In this document: piece after piece, positions 41,097 to 50,753 of the stretch
Layout of the letters: each line of letters starts with the position of its first letter
How positions within the stretch are numbered: position 1 is the stretch's first letter
Source: Paenibacillus dendritiformis
Lineage (GTDB): Bacteria > Bacillota > Bacilli > Paenibacillales > Paenibacillaceae
DNA length: 59,471 bases
Direction of reading: 5' to 3'
Assembly (NCBI RefSeq): GCF_015845845.1
Contig: NZ_LDIG01000106.1
Span: forward strand, 1-59,471
Translations under genes and position numbers: made by a program
Notes under the pieces: generated by a model
The model's input: the letters and a program-made list of their open reading frames with translations, nothing else
What the model was told of the DNA's origin: nothing
Databases searched by the model: none

Positions 41097-43517
41097 ATGC
41101 TAAAGACAAATCGTTCCGGCGACGGAAGCAAGCCGGCCCGGCAAGTGAATATGTCCGGTTGGAAGTACAGCGTCGGCGTGCGCTTTCTTTTGTTTTTTCT
41201 CATCACGCTGCTGTTCTATATCAGTTTGGCCCCGAGCGTGCTGCCGGAGAAATTCGATATCGAGGTCAACGCGCGGAGCGAGAAGGACATTATCGCGCCG
41301 ATTCAGATACCGGACAAGAAGGCGACGCTCAAAGCCCAGGATCAGGCGGCCGAACGGGTGCAGCCGATTTACGATATCATTTCTTTGCGCAACGAGCGCC
41401 TGTCAGACAGCATATTCGATCGGATTGAGCAACTGAACTCGGACGAGACGATCTCTTATTCCCAGAAGGTGGACGTATTCCGGCGGGAAATTCCGGAGAT
41501 GGTGAAGGATCATATGCGCCAGTTCCTGACGACGGGACGGAATACCAACACCTATTCCAGCGTGATGCTGGAGGAAATAAGCAAGCGTCTCGAGGAGCAG
41601 ACTTACCGTATTCCCGAGGAAACGTACATCAAGATCGCGAGACTGACCAAGGAAGATATTACGGAAATGAAATCGGTGGCGCGGGAGCTCGTATCGAAGC
41701 TGATGAGCGATGCGGTGCCCGAAGCGGCAATCGCCCGGGCGAAAGTGCCCGAATACGTCAACGCCAGCTCTCTGAACAAGCGCTCGGCGCGCGAAGTCGT
41801 GCAGGAACTGGTCCGGCTCGTCATTACGCCGAACAAGTTCTATGACGATGAAGCGACGAAGGAAGCGAAGGTTCAGGCGCGCGAGAATACGCCGCCGGTA
41901 TTTATTAAGCAGGGCGATATTTTCGTCAAAAAGGGCCAACTGATTACGCAAGAAATGTATGATTTGCTGCGTGAGAACGATCTGCTGAAGACCGAGGTCA
42001 ATTATTGGCCGCAGTTCGGTCTGCTGCTTCTGTCGGCGCTGTTCTCGCTCGTCTTGTTCATGTTCATGCGCCAGGCGAGCCATACGCATTTCAAATTCAA
42101 CAATGTGCAGCTGCTGATGCTGCTGCTTATTTTCACGATCAATATCATCGCCGTCCATATTATCGCGTACTCGCAGACAGAAGACGCGGTATTTATCGGC
42201 TACGCGGCGCCGGTCGCCATGGGCGTCATGCTGATTACGCTCTTGATCGATCTGCCGCTTGCCTATATTAGCGCGGTCGTGCTGAGCGTTGTCGCCAGCA
42301 TCATTTTGAATACGCATCAGGGCGCCTTGTTTGATTTCCATTTCGGATTTTTCGCCCTCGTCACCTCCTATGCGGCGATATTCGCGATCCACCGGGCGAG
42401 CCAGCGATCGACAATATTGAAGGCGGGTATTATGGTCTGCATCTTCGGCAGCTTGACGGTGCTGACGCTGTCCATGCTGAACGGGGATGCGCTCAATCAG
42501 CGCGAGACGATGCTCGCCGCGGCGTTCGCCTTTGCGAGCGGGCTGTTGAATGCGGTGCTGGTGATGGGATTGATGCCGTTCTTCGAAGTGACCTTCGGCA
42601 TTTTGTCCGCGCTGAAGCTGGTCGAGCTGTCGAACCCGAACCATCCGCTCCTGCGGAAGCTCCTGACCGAGACGCCGGGCACGTATCATCATAGCGTCAT
42701 GGTCGGCAATCTGGCCGAGCAGGCGGCCGAAGCGATCGGCGCCAACGGGCTGCTTTGCCGCGTGGGCGCGTTCTATCACGACATCGGCAAGACGAAGCGT
42801 CCAAGCTATTTCATCGAGAATCAGACGAATATGGATAATCCGCATGATTTCATCGATCCGAAGCTGAGCACTTCGATTATTGTCGCGCATGCCCGCGACG
42901 GCGCCGAAATGCTCAAAGACTACAAGCTGCCGAAGCCGATACGGGATATCGCCGAGCAGCATCATGGCACGACATTTTTGAAGTATTTCTATTACAAGGC
43001 GCTGAAGCTGGCCAAGGAGCAGGGCAAGGAGCCCGATTTCACGGAAGATGACTTCCGTTATCCGGGGCCGAAGGCGCAATCGAAGGAAGCGGCCGTCGTC
43101 GGCATTGCCGATTGCGTGGAAGCGGCGGTCCGCTCGCTCCGCCACCCGACCGTGGAGCAGATTGAATCGATGATCCAAAAAATCATTAAAGACCGTCTGG
43201 ATGACAATCAATTCAATGAATGCGATCTGACCCTGCGCGAGCTGGACATTATCGGCCAGTCGCTGAAGCAGACCGTCATGGGGATATTCCATTCCCGCAT
43301 CGAATATCCGGACGATCCGAAGGCGAAGGAGGGCGGCGCCAAGCCGGAATCCTCTGCGGATGCCTCCTCCGGCGAGAAGAAGGAGTGGCAAGCGGACGAG
43401 GCGGTGGTCGAGGCGCAGTCCGACCAGGCGGCAAGGCCGGGAGCCGAGCCGAAGCCGAAGACGAAGCCAAAAGCGTCGAGCAGCGAACCGGATTCGCAAC
43501 CGGACGATAAATCGTAG
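41097..43517 (+). CDS. pgpH: Cyclic-di-AMP phosphodiesterase PgpH (7TM-HD)
   Basis: The 806-residue membrane protein degrades c-di-AMP. It has an N-terminal helix (about 20-40), an extracellular domain to about 295, a 7TMR-HDED-type seven-helix region (about 300-490), and a cytoplasmic HD hydrolase domain. The HD motif reads TYHHSVMVGNLAEQAA near 527 and then FYHDIGKTKRP near 560, with HH..AEMLKDY later. The tail after about 740 is low-complexity (Glu, Lys, Ser, Pro) and probably disordered. I chose ATG 41097 because GAGAGGG lies 9 nt upstream; TTG 41088 abuts it. Confidence 0.94.
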   Translation: MLKTNRSGDGSKPARQVNMSGWKYSVGVRFLLFFLITLLFYISLAPSVLPEKFDIEVNARSEKDIIAPIQIPDKKATLKAQDQAAERVQPIYDIISLRNERLSDSIFDRIEQLNSDETISYSQKVDVFRREIPEMVKDHMRQFLTTGRNTNTYSSVMLEEISKRLEEQTYRIPEETYIKIARLTKEDITEMKSVARELVSKLMSDAVPEAAIARAKVPEYVNASSLNKRSAREVVQELVRLVITPNKFYDDEATKEAKVQARENTPPVFIKQGDIFVKKGQLITQEMYDLLRENDLLKTEVNYWPQFGLLLLSALFSLVLFMFMRQASHTHFKFNNVQLLMLLLIFTINIIAVHIIAYSQTEDAVFIGYAAPVAMGVMLITLLIDLPLAYISAVVLSVVASIILNTHQGALFDFHFGFFALVTSYAAIFAIHRASQRSTILKAGIMVCIFGSLTVLTLSMLNGDALNQRETMLAAAFAFASGLLNAVLVMGLMPFFEVTFGILSALKLVELSNPNHPLLRKLLTETPGTYHHSVMVGNLAEQAAEAIGANGLLCRVGAFYHDIGKTKRPSYFIENQTNMDNPHDFIDPKLSTSIIVAHARDGAEMLKDYKLPKPIRDIAEQHHGTTFLKYFYYKALKLAKEQGKEPDFTEDDFRYPGPKAQSKEAAVVGIADCVEAAVRSLRHPTVEQIESMIQKIIKDRLDDNQFNECDLTLRELDIIGQSLKQTVMGIFHSRIEYPDDPKAKEGGAKPESSADASSGEKKEWQADEAVVEAQSDQAARPGAEPKPKTKPKASSSEPDSQPDDKS

Positions 43518-43542
43518 AGCGTGATGAAGGAGATTACGGAAC

Positions 43543-44046
43543 ATGCACACAGTGAAGCTGGAATGGAACAATGATCAGGAGAAGCTTCCGATTGAACCGC
43601 CGCTCATTGAGCTGCTGGAGCGGATATTGCAAGAAGCGGCCCGGGCAGAAGGCGTGGATGGCGGAGAAGTTGCCCTCACCTTCGTCGATGACGCGGCCAT
43701 CCACGAGCTGAACCGCGAGTATCGCGGCATCGATCGTCCGACGGACGTGCTGTCCTTCGCGATGCGCGAATCGACCGATGAAGAGATGGACATCTTATAC
43801 GAAGTGGAAGAGGATGCCGAGCTGGAAGGCCTGAACGATGATTTGCTCGGGGACATTATCATTTCCACCGAACGCGCGCAGGCCCAGGCCGAGGAATACG
43901 GGCATTCGCTTGAACGGGAAATCGGATTTTTGTTCGTCCACGGCTTCCTTCATCTGCTCGGCTACGATCATCAGGACGAGAAGAGCGAGCGCGAGATGAT
44001 GGACAAGCAGGAGGCGGTTCTTGGCCGGGTTGGGCTGATCCGCTAA
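43543..44046 (+). CDS. ybeY: Endoribonuclease YbeY
   Basis: The 167-residue zinc metalloprotein matures the 3' end of 16S rRNA and takes part in ribosome quality control. The zinc motif HGFLHLLGYDH gives ligands H133, H137 and H143. LNREYRGIDRPTDVLSFAM near 64-82 is the other family signature. It carries an acidic loop (YEVEEDAELEGLNDD) between the two, longer than in E. coli but usual in Firmicutes. Its stop overlaps the dgkA start by one base (TAATG). Confidence 0.95.
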   Translation: MHTVKLEWNNDQEKLPIEPPLIELLERILQEAARAEGVDGGEVALTFVDDAAIHELNREYRGIDRPTDVLSFAMRESTDEEMDILYEVEEDAELEGLNDDLLGDIIISTERAQAQAEEYGHSLEREIGFLFVHGFLHLLGYDHQDEKSEREMMDKQEAVLGRVGLIR

Positions 44047-44417
44047 TGAGACGGCCGTGGGCGGATACATTCCGGGCAGCATGCGAAGGAATTCTTTATG
44101 CCTTCCGCACCCAGCGGAATATGCGCGTTCACGCGGCGGCCGCCGTAGCGGCCTGTCTGTTGGGGGCGGGCTTCGGGATATCGGCCGGCGAATGGCTGTG
44201 GCTTGCGCTCGCGATCACGCTGGTGGTGTCGGCCGAATTGATGAATACCGCGGTGGAATCGGCGGTTGATCTTACGATGCCCGATCCGCATCCTCTTGCT
44301 AAAATTGCGAAGGATACCGCCGCAGGAGCCGTGTTCGTGACGGCGGTATTTGCCGTTATTGTCGGAGTGGTCTTATTCGCGGGGCGTCTGCTGCATCTGC
44401 TGCGGAGTTTCTTGTAA
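44046..44417 (+). CDS. dgkA: Diacylglycerol/undecaprenol kinase family protein
   Basis: The 123-residue membrane enzyme has three helices and the family signature AELMNTAVESAVDL (glutamates near 64 and 71) that binds Mg-ATP. In Gram-positive bacteria the DgkA homologue mainly phosphorylates undecaprenol, feeding the lipid carrier pool for peptidoglycan. It is coupled to ybeY by a TAATG overlap. In B. subtilis cdd lies between dgkA and era; here there is only a 200-nt gap without a gene. Confidence 0.94.
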   Translation: MRRPWADTFRAACEGILYAFRTQRNMRVHAAAAVAACLLGAGFGISAGEWLWLALAITLVVSAELMNTAVESAVDLTMPDPHPLAKIAKDTAAGAVFVTAVFAVIVGVVLFAGRLLHLLRSFL

Positions 44418-44619
44418 AGGGTAGTTCCCCCACATGGCCTGTGATTGCGAATCATGCGGGAAGCAACCCGGCATTGGAGGACCCCCGGCCAAGCCAAATC
44501 GAATCGCAGCGGAACCGATGGGACGCATCGCAAGCGGTGATTGCCGGAATTGCATTATTTTGCAGCGGCGGTCACCGCTTGCGTACATATATGATAAAAT
44601 AAACGGGAGGCAACTTGCG

Positions 44620-45549
44620 TTGAACACATTTCAAGACGAACCGAGATCGAACCGAACCTCATTTAAATCCGGCTTTGCAGCCATCGTCGGGCGGCCGAAT
44701 GTCGGCAAATCGACGCTAATGAATCATGTGATCGGGCAGAAAATCGCCATTATGTCCGACAAGCCGCAGACCACGCGGAATAAAATCCACGGTGTCTATA
44801 CGACAGAGGACACGCAGATCGTATTTCTGGATACGCCGGGCATTCATAAGCGCAAATCGAAGCTGGGCGACTATATGAACCAAGTGGCCTATAACACCTT
44901 GAACGAGGTAGAGGTCATTTTGTTTCTTGTCGATGTTTCAGCGGGCCTGGGCAGCGGGGATAAATTTGTTATAGAGCAGTTGGCCAAGGTGAAGACGCCG
45001 GTCATTCTCGTGATGAACAAAATCGATCAGGTGCATCCCGATGAGCTGCCTCCAATGATTAAGGCCTATAATGACCTGTTCGAATTCGCGGAGATCGTGC
45101 CGATCTCTGCGCTTCACGGCAATAATGTCAACCGGCTGCTGGAAGTGCTCGGCTCGTACATGCCGGAAGGGCCGAAGTACTATCCGGACGATCAGATTAC
45201 CGATCATCCGGAGCAGTTCGTCGTGGCGGAGCTGATACGGGAGAAAATCCTGCATTTGACCCGGGAAGAGATCCCGCACTCGATTGCGGTCGCCATCGAG
45301 GATATGAGAGTGCAGGACAACGGCGTCGTCTATATTTCCGCCGTTATTTATGTTGAGCGCGATTCACAGAAGGGCATCGTCATCGGCAAGCAAGGAGCGC
45401 TCCTGAAGGAGATTGGCAAGCTGGCCCGCCAGGATATTGAGCATTTGCTCGGCTCGAAGACGTTCATGGAGCTATGGGTCAAAGTGAAGAAGGACTGGCG
45501 CAATCAAGAGCGGATTCTTCGCGATCTCGGCTTCCGCCACGATGCGTGA
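44620..45549 (+). CDS. era: GTPase Era
   Basis: The 309-residue GTPase binds 16S rRNA near its 3' end in 30S maturation. G1 GRPNVGKST near 24-32, G2 TTRNK, G3 DTPGIHK, G4 NKID and a C-terminal KH domain [21 protein letters not shown] are all present. The start is TTG 44620, with GGGAGG 9 nt upstream. Open frame upstream to 44434 has no ribosome site close to a start codon. A possible promoter with an AT-rich -10 region lies near 44590-44602. Confidence 0.96.
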   Translation: MNTFQDEPRSNRTSFKSGFAAIVGRPNVGKSTLMNHVIGQKIAIMSDKPQTTRNKIHGVYTTEDTQIVFLDTPGIHKRKSKLGDYMNQVAYNTLNEVEVILFLVDVSAGLGSGDKFVIEQLAKVKTPVILVMNKIDQVHPDELPPMIKAYNDLFEFAEIVPISALHGNNVNRLLEVLGSYMPEGPKYYPDDQITDHPEQFVVAELIREKILHLTREEIPHSIAVAIEDMRVQDNGVVYISAVIYVERDSQKGIVIGKQGALLKEIGKLARQDIEHLLGSKTFMELWVKVKKDWRNQERILRDLGFRHDA

Positions 45550-45684
45550 GAACGGCGTCAGGCGAATTCTTTCGCGCATAAGTCCGTGCCGATCGTGACC
45601 AAATATTGCATGGGATAATCTTGATACCGCAGCGCAACCTAAGGATGGAACGCATAGTCATTTCCAACGAAAGGGGATATACGG

Positions 45685-45825
45685 ATGCATGATTTCTCGT
45701 GGAACGTATTTGCCATGACGGGAGATGTTGATGCTTATTTGTTGTATAAGCAGTCCAGACAGCTGTCGGAAACGGAAGAATCTTCGCTAGACGTACCGCC
45801 GTTGGAGAATTCAGCGGAATCATAG
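45685..45825 (+). CDS. yqzL: YqzL-like small protein
   Basis: This 46-residue protein starts MHDFSWNVFAMTGDVDAYLLYKQ, which matches the YqzL family of Bacillales (DF-WNVF-TG-VD-YLL). It sits in the same place, between era and recO. The function is unknown. AAGGGGAT precedes ATG 45685. The acidic C-terminus is poorly conserved. It is too short for most gene finders' default lists. Confidence 0.8.
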   Translation: MHDFSWNVFAMTGDVDAYLLYKQSRQLSETEESSLDVPPLENSAES

Positions 45826-45835
45826 ATTCATAGAG

Positions 45836-45905
45836 GTGGTTCAAAAAGTCGGCTCTCGAGTTGAAGCGACCTTCTCGGTGCTGAAAACCGGCCTTTTTGA
45901 ACACT
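45836..45905. repeat. MITE-like or terminator stem-loop between yqzL and recO
   Basis: GTTCAAAAAG (45839-45848) and its reverse complement CTTTTTGAAC (45893-45902), with CGG/CCG just inside, flank about 44 nt. The T-run lies inside the arm, so it can work as a terminator. The GTTCAAAAAG ends also resemble short inverted-repeat elements spread in Bacillales. Confidence 0.5.
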
Positions 45906-45945
45906 ATTAACATTCAAGCAACGTAATGCGCATGGGAGGACGAGC

Positions 45946-46710
45946 GTGCTATATCGGGTGGAAGGAATCGTCATCCGCAGTATGGATTATGGGGAAGGCA
46001 ACAAGATCATCACGCTATGCACCAAGTCGCATGGCAAAGTCGGCGTCCTGGTGCGGGGAGCCAAGAAGGTGCGCAGCCGTCATGCGGCTGCCACTCAGCT
46101 CTTTACATACGGGGAATACGTCTTTTTCCGGGGAATGGGGCATATCGGCACCTTGAACTCATGCGAGATTCTGGAGGGGCACCATACGCTGCGCGAGCAG
46201 CTTCACCTGGCCGCTTACGCCTCTTACGCAGCCGAATTGGTCGACCGGGCCTTGCAGGACGAGGAGGCCGGGGGCGCCATGTTCGATCAACTGCATGCGT
46301 ATTTGGAGGCGTTGGAGGCCGGCAAGGATGCGCAGGTAACCACGCATCTGCTGGAGATGAAGCTATGGCAGCGCACCGGCGTCGCGCCGCAGCTCTACGC
46401 CTGCGTCAGCTGCGGCAGGGAGGACGAGCTGAGCGGAGTCGGCTGGCGTCTCGGCGGCGCGCTCTGCCGTGCCTGCCTGATGCGGGAGCATGAGCAGTAT
46501 AAGGCCGGTCCGGTGATGCTGACGCTGCTCCGCCAGTTCGAGAAGACGGATCTCCGCCGCCTGGGGAATGTGACTCTGAAGCCGGAAACGAAGCTCCGGC
46601 TGCGCGCATTCATGCGCGGCTATATGGACACGCATGTCGGCGTCCGGTTGAAGTCGCAGCAGTTCCTCGATCAGATGGAGAAGTATGATTTGGCCAATCT
46701 TGACGAGTAG
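45946..46710 (+). CDS. recO: DNA repair protein RecO
   Basis: The 254-residue recombination mediator works with RecR to load RecA on SSB-coated DNA. It has an N-terminal OB fold starting YRVEGIVIRSMDYGEGNKIITL, a helical middle and a zinc-binding pair CVSCG near 153 with CRAC near 179. The start is GTG 45946 after GGGAGGAC. The -35 box of the glyQS T-box promoter lies in its last codons. Confidence 0.95.
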   Translation: MLYRVEGIVIRSMDYGEGNKIITLCTKSHGKVGVLVRGAKKVRSRHAAATQLFTYGEYVFFRGMGHIGTLNSCEILEGHHTLREQLHLAAYASYAAELVDRALQDEEAGGAMFDQLHAYLEALEAGKDAQVTTHLLEMKLWQRTGVAPQLYACVSCGREDELSGVGWRLGGALCRACLMREHEQYKAGPVMLTLLRQFEKTDLRRLGNVTLKPETKLRLRAFMRGYMDTHVGVRLKSQQFLDQMEKYDLANLDE

Positions 46711-46728
46711 AATGCCATTCGTTATAAT
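46700..46728 (+). promoter_or_regulatory. Sigma-A promoter of the glyQS T-box transcript
   Basis: TTGACG (46700-46705) lies inside the end of recO. TATAAT (46723-46728) follows with a 17-bp spacer. The predicted transcript start is near 46735. Confidence 0.85.
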
Positions 46729-46734
46729 AAATCC

Positions 46735-46999
46735 AAGCTGTAGATAGATTGGCTTGCGTTGAAGAAGGAAGTAGTTCGTCCAAGCTTCGAGACATAGCGA
46801 TCCGGGGATGGTGGGAGCCCGGACGAACGGGCGAATGAACAGGCACTTTGGAGCAAGGAACGGAGAAAGTGGAATGATTGCGGCTTGTGCGCACGCACTT
46901 ATGCGCAATGGCTGAGGCAATCGTTCAAGTAGGGTGGAACCGCGGGAAGATAACTCTCGTCCCTACGTCTGGCACCAGACGTAGGGCGGGAGTTTTTTT
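46735..46999 (+). promoter_or_regulatory. T-box riboswitch for glycine with intrinsic terminator
   Basis: The leader holds a Stem I region with AG-rich box (about 46760-46775) and GGTGGGAGCC (about 46810), a candidate GGC glycine specifier at 46842-46844 followed by A, and the T-box core AGGGTGGAACCGCGG at 46931-46945. The TGGA there can pair with UCCA of tRNA-Gly, whose discriminator base is U. The terminator has a perfect 12-bp stem (46961-46972/46975-46986) and seven T residues to 46999. Uncharged tRNA-Gly would favour the antiterminator and turn on glyQS. It fills the gap 46711-47048. Confidence 0.93.
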
Positions 47000-47048
47000 G
47001 CGCGCTCGTCGGGCCTGCCGCGAATGTAAAGGCAAAGGAGAGAAAGCC

Positions 47049-47936
47049 ATGAATTTTCAGCAAATGATTTTGACGCTTCAACAATTCTGGTCTGAGCAGA
47101 ACTGCATCCTCGTGCAGCCATATGACGTCGAAAAAGGCGCCGGAACGATGAATCCGATGACGTTTTTGCGCTCCATCGGCCCCGAGCCGTGGAATGTCGC
47201 CTACGTGGAGCCATCCCGCCGCCCGGCGGACGGCCGTTATGGGGAGAATCCGAACCGGCTGTATCAGCATCATCAATTCCAGGTGATTCTGAAGCCTTCG
47301 CCGGACAATATTCAGGAGCTCTATCTCGACAGCTTGCGCCGCCTCGGCATCGATCCGCTCCAGCATGACATCCGGTTCGTCGAGGATAACTGGGAAGCTC
47401 CGACGCTGGGCGCGTGGGGACTCGGCTGGGAAGTATGGCTCGACGGAATGGAGATTACGCAGTTCACTTATTTCCAGCAGGTCGGGGGCATCGACGCGCA
47501 CCCGGTATCGGTCGAGATTACGTACGGGCTGGAGCGCCTGGCTTCTTATATTCAAGAAAAAGAGAATGTGTTCGATCTGGAATGGGTCGATGGAGTCACC
47601 TACGGCGACGTCTTCCAGCAGCCGGAATACGAGCATTCGAAATATACGTTTGAAGTGAGCGACACGGCGATGCTGTTCTCGCTATTCACGATGTATGAGC
47701 AGGAAGCGAACCGGGCCATGGAGCAGCATCTCGTGTTCCCGGCCTACGATTATGTGCTCAAATGCTCGCACACGTTCAATTTGCTGGATGCGCGCGGAGC
47801 CATCAGCGTGACCGAACGCACCGGATATATTGTCCGGGTGCGCAATCTGGCCCGCCAGGTCGCGGCCACGTATTTGGAGGAACGGGAGAAGCTCGGCTTC
47901 CCGCTGTTGAAGAAGGGAGAGGAACGCCATGCCTAA
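47049..47936 (+). CDS. glyQ: Glycyl-tRNA synthetase alpha subunit
   Basis: The 295-residue catalytic subunit of the alpha2beta2 bacterial enzyme starts [19 protein letters not shown]. It has the class II motifs [26 protein letters not shown] and [14 protein letters not shown] and the motif 3-like [12 protein letters not shown] 47049 has AAAGGAGAG upstream. A frame extended to 46878 would run through the T-box. glyS overlaps its end by 8 nt. The gene is controlled by the T-box. Confidence 0.97.
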   Translation: MNFQQMILTLQQFWSEQNCILVQPYDVEKGAGTMNPMTFLRSIGPEPWNVAYVEPSRRPADGRYGENPNRLYQHHQFQVILKPSPDNIQELYLDSLRRLGIDPLQHDIRFVEDNWEAPTLGAWGLGWEVWLDGMEITQFTYFQQVGGIDAHPVSVEITYGLERLASYIQEKENVFDLEWVDGVTYGDVFQQPEYEHSKYTFEVSDTAMLFSLFTMYEQEANRAMEQHLVFPAYDYVLKCSHTFNLLDARGAISVTERTGYIVRVRNLARQVAATYLEEREKLGFPLLKKGEERHA

Positions 47937-50001
47937 AGATATACTGTTGGAGCTTGGACTGGAAGAAGTGCCGGCACGCTTCATGCGCCCCGCGATGGAG
48001 CAGCTGCAGAGCCGGATGGAACGCTGGCTGACGGAATCGCGGATCGGATTCGCCGGCATTCAAGTGTACGGGACCCCTCGCCGATTGGCTGTCATCGTTC
48101 GCGAGGCGGCCGACAAGCAGACGGATATTCACGAGGAAGTGAAAGGCCCGGCCCGCAAGATCGCGCTTGACGAGAACGGCGCGTGGACCAAGGCCGCGCT
48201 TGGCTTCGCCCGCAGTCAGGGCATTGACCCGGAGCAGCTCTTTTTTCGGGAACTGAACGGCGTGGAATACGTGTACGCCAACAAGAGCAGCATCGGAACG
48301 GAGACGTCCGCCGTGTTGGGAGAAGGCCTCGCTTCGCTTGTTCAGGCGATGACCTTTCCGAAAAACATGCGTTGGGGAGACAAGGAAATGCGCTATGTTC
48401 GCCCGATCCGCTGGATTGTGGCGCTGCATGGAACCGATATTATTCCGCTGGAAATCGCCGGCGTGAAGGCAGGGAACGTATCCCGCGGCCACCGCTTCCT
48501 CGGCGGAGAGGTGATGATTGATGAGCCGGCTCACTATGTGGAGCGCTTGCGCGGGCAATATGTGATCGCGGACGCCGATGAGCGGGTGGCGGAGATTACG
48601 CGCCAGATTGACGCGTTGGCCGCGGAGAACGGCTGGCACATCGCCGTCAAGGACGATCTGCTGGAAGAGGTGCTGTTCCTGGTCGAGTATCCGACCGTGC
48701 TGTACGGCACATTCGATGAAGCGTTCCTGCACATTCCGCAGGACGTGCTGATTACGTCGATGCGCGAGCATCAGCGCTACTTCCCGGTATTGAATGCGGA
48801 GGGGCAGCTCCTTCCATACTTCGTGACCGTCCGGAACGGCGATGCGGCCGGACTGGATCAAGTCGTCAAGGGCAACGAGAAGGTGCTTCGCGCCCGCTTG
48901 TCGGACGCCAAGTTCTTCTACGAGGAAGATCAGAAGCTGCGCATTATCGATTGCGTGCATAAGCTCGATTCGATCGTGTTCCACGAGGAGCTTGGCACGA
49001 TCGGCGACAAAATCCGCCGGCTGCATGCGATTGCCGATGCGCTCGCCCTGGCGGTGGAGACCGATCGGGAGACGGCGCTGTGGGTGAGCCGGGCGGCGGA
49101 TATTTGCAAGTTCGACCTCGTCACGCAAATGGTCTATGAATTTCCGGAGCTGCAGGGCATGATGGGTGAGGATTATGCCCGCAAGGCCGGGGAACCGGAA
49201 GCGGTCGCCCGCGCCATCAATGAGCATTACAAGCCGCGGTATTCCGGGGATCCGGCGCCGGACACGCTGGTAGGCTGCATTATCAGCCTCGCGGATAAGC
49301 TGGATACGCTCGTCGGCTGCTTCGCCATCGGCATCATTCCGACAGGCTCGCAGGATCCGTACGGCCTGCGCCGCCAAGCGACCGGGATTGTCCAAGTGCT
49401 GCTGGAGCGCGGCCTGCCGCTGACGCTTCATATGATGCTCGATATCGCCCTGGATGTGCATGAGAAGGCGCAGTTGCTGAAGCGGAGCAGCGAGGAGGTT
49501 CGGCGGGATCTCGTTGAATTTTTCGGCTTGCGCGTGAAAAATGTGCTGGCGGACTCCGTCCGGTACGATGTGGCCGACGCGATCATGGCCTCGGGCTATG
49601 ACGATGTGAAGCAAACGGTGGCGCGCGCGGAGGCGCTGATGCAGGCGGTCGCCGCCGAGGAGTTCAAGCTGACGGCCGAATCGTTCAACCGCGTATGCAA
49701 TCTGGCGGCCAAGGCGGAATCGGAAGCGATCGATGCCAATCGGTTCGAGCATGATGCGGAGCGAGAGCTGTTCGAGCGGTGGACCGAAGTGCACGAGGCC
49801 TATGAAGCGGCGTTCGCGGACGCGGCCGAAGCGCTGGCCGTGCTGGGACGGCTTCAGGATCCGGTCAACCGCTTTTTCGACCAGGTGATGGTCATGGCGG
49901 AGGATGAGGCGGTCCGGGCGAACCGGCTGGCCCTGCTCGCCAACATCGCGGCCGATATCCGTCGGTATGCCGATTTCTCGAAGCTGGTCTGGGCATCCTG
50001 A
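47929..50001 (+). CDS. glyS: Glycyl-tRNA synthetase beta subunit
   Basis: The 690-residue beta subunit recognises tRNA-Gly and carries the anticodon-binding domain. It begins [17 protein letters not shown] and shows KNMRWG near 144, HQRYFPV near 281, FVTVRNG near 301 and HD-like segments in the middle. The C-terminal 120 residues are the arginyl-type anticodon domain. The start overlaps glyQ by 8 nt, with GGAGAGGAA upstream. Hairpins follow the stop. Confidence 0.97.
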   Translation: MPKDILLELGLEEVPARFMRPAMEQLQSRMERWLTESRIGFAGIQVYGTPRRLAVIVREAADKQTDIHEEVKGPARKIALDENGAWTKAALGFARSQGIDPEQLFFRELNGVEYVYANKSSIGTETSAVLGEGLASLVQAMTFPKNMRWGDKEMRYVRPIRWIVALHGTDIIPLEIAGVKAGNVSRGHRFLGGEVMIDEPAHYVERLRGQYVIADADERVAEITRQIDALAAENGWHIAVKDDLLEEVLFLVEYPTVLYGTFDEAFLHIPQDVLITSMREHQRYFPVLNAEGQLLPYFVTVRNGDAAGLDQVVKGNEKVLRARLSDAKFFYEEDQKLRIIDCVHKLDSIVFHEELGTIGDKIRRLHAIADALALAVETDRETALWVSRAADICKFDLVTQMVYEFPELQGMMGEDYARKAGEPEAVARAINEHYKPRYSGDPAPDTLVGCIISLADKLDTLVGCFAIGIIPTGSQDPYGLRRQATGIVQVLLERGLPLTLHMMLDIALDVHEKAQLLKRSSEEVRRDLVEFFGLRVKNVLADSVRYDVADAIMASGYDDVKQTVARAEALMQAVAAEEFKLTAESFNRVCNLAAKAESEAIDANRFEHDAERELFERWTEVHEAYEAAFADAAEALAVLGRLQDPVNRFFDQVMVMAEDEAVRANRLALLANIAADIRRYADFSKLVWAS

Positions 50002-50016
50002 ACAAGCAACGCGGCC

Positions 50017-50104
50017 GGCGCAGCGGGATGCGCCGGCATGGCTGGAACATGAAGAAGATCTTCTTCGACATGTTCCTTCCTTTTTGTCCGGGCTTCGACA
50101 AAAA
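50017..50104 (+). terminator. Three successive hairpins after glyS
   Basis: GCCGGCGCA/TGCGCCGGC (about 50013-50038) is followed by GGAACATG/CATGTTCC (50044-50051/50069-50076) enclosing a GAAGAAGATCTTCTTC palindrome, then TTCCTTTTTG. TTTTTGTC/GACAAAAA (50081-50088/50097-50104) comes last. The second with its T-rich tail is the most likely terminator. Confidence 0.65.
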
Positions 50105-50230
50105 ACGCCGAATTCCCTTCGGAAATTCACGTTTGCGAAGCAGGATTTTTACGGCTTACAGCGTATATAATAGTAACGGTGAAAATTATAACTTTCCGTT
50201 GACGCCGTCTTTATGAAATGGGTGAGTCGC

Positions 50231-50710
50231 ATGTCTGACAAGCTTCGTATTTTGGTGGATGCCGATGCCTGCCCGGTCAAAAACGAGATTATCGCCGCTG
50301 CGCTGGAGCAGGAGGCCGCCGTTTTGTTTGTCGCTTCCTATGCGGCGTTTGCCCCGGATTGGCAGTTGGCGAACTACGACATTCATACCGTATTTGTCGA
50401 TCAGGCGTTCCAGGCGGCGGATATCTATATCGCGAATGCAGCGCGGTCAGGAGACATAGTCGTGACAAGCGACTATGGGTTGGCCGCGCTCTGTCTGCCG
50501 CGCGGAGCTTCCGTATTGATGCCGCGGGGCGGCGAGTTGACCGCGGATAATGTGGATGAATATTTGTCGAGGCGGCATTTTTCGGCCAAGGTCCGCAGGG
50601 CGGGACTTCGCACGAAGGGGCCCCGGGCGATGAGCGAACAGGACCGGATCAGCTTCCAACATAAGTTGACAAAACTTTTGCAGCGGGAGCAGGAGAAATT
50701 GAGCCCGTAG
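50231..50710 (+). CDS. yqxD: YaiI/YqxD family protein (DUF188)
   Basis: The 159-residue protein belongs to the UPF0178/DUF188 group, with RILVDADACPVKNEI at the start, VTSDYGLAALCLPRGA near 86 and RRHFSAKVRRAG. The conserved acidic residues (VDADAC, TSDYGLA) are those of a PIN-like nuclease fold, but no activity is established. I chose ATG 50231 (MSDKLRIL) because GGGTGAG lies upstream; ATG 50213 lacks a ribosome site. A TATAAT at 50166-50171 may be its promoter. The position before dnaG is as in B. subtilis. Confidence 0.92.
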   Translation: MSDKLRILVDADACPVKNEIIAAALEQEAAVLFVASYAAFAPDWQLANYDIHTVFVDQAFQAADIYIANAARSGDIVVTSDYGLAALCLPRGASVLMPRGGELTADNVDEYLSRRHFSAKVRRAGLRTKGPRAMSEQDRISFQHKLTKLLQREQEKLSP

Positions 50711-50753
50711 CGAAATAGTAATACGTGTTTAGATGAAGGTGGTTGGACGAACA

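Noticed and set aside
41403-43571. 722-codon antisense frame over pgpH
   Set aside because: Arg/His/Gln-rich shadow of pgpH without motifs.
47803-50130. 775-codon antisense frame over glyS
   Set aside because: Shadow of glyS; no start signal or motif.
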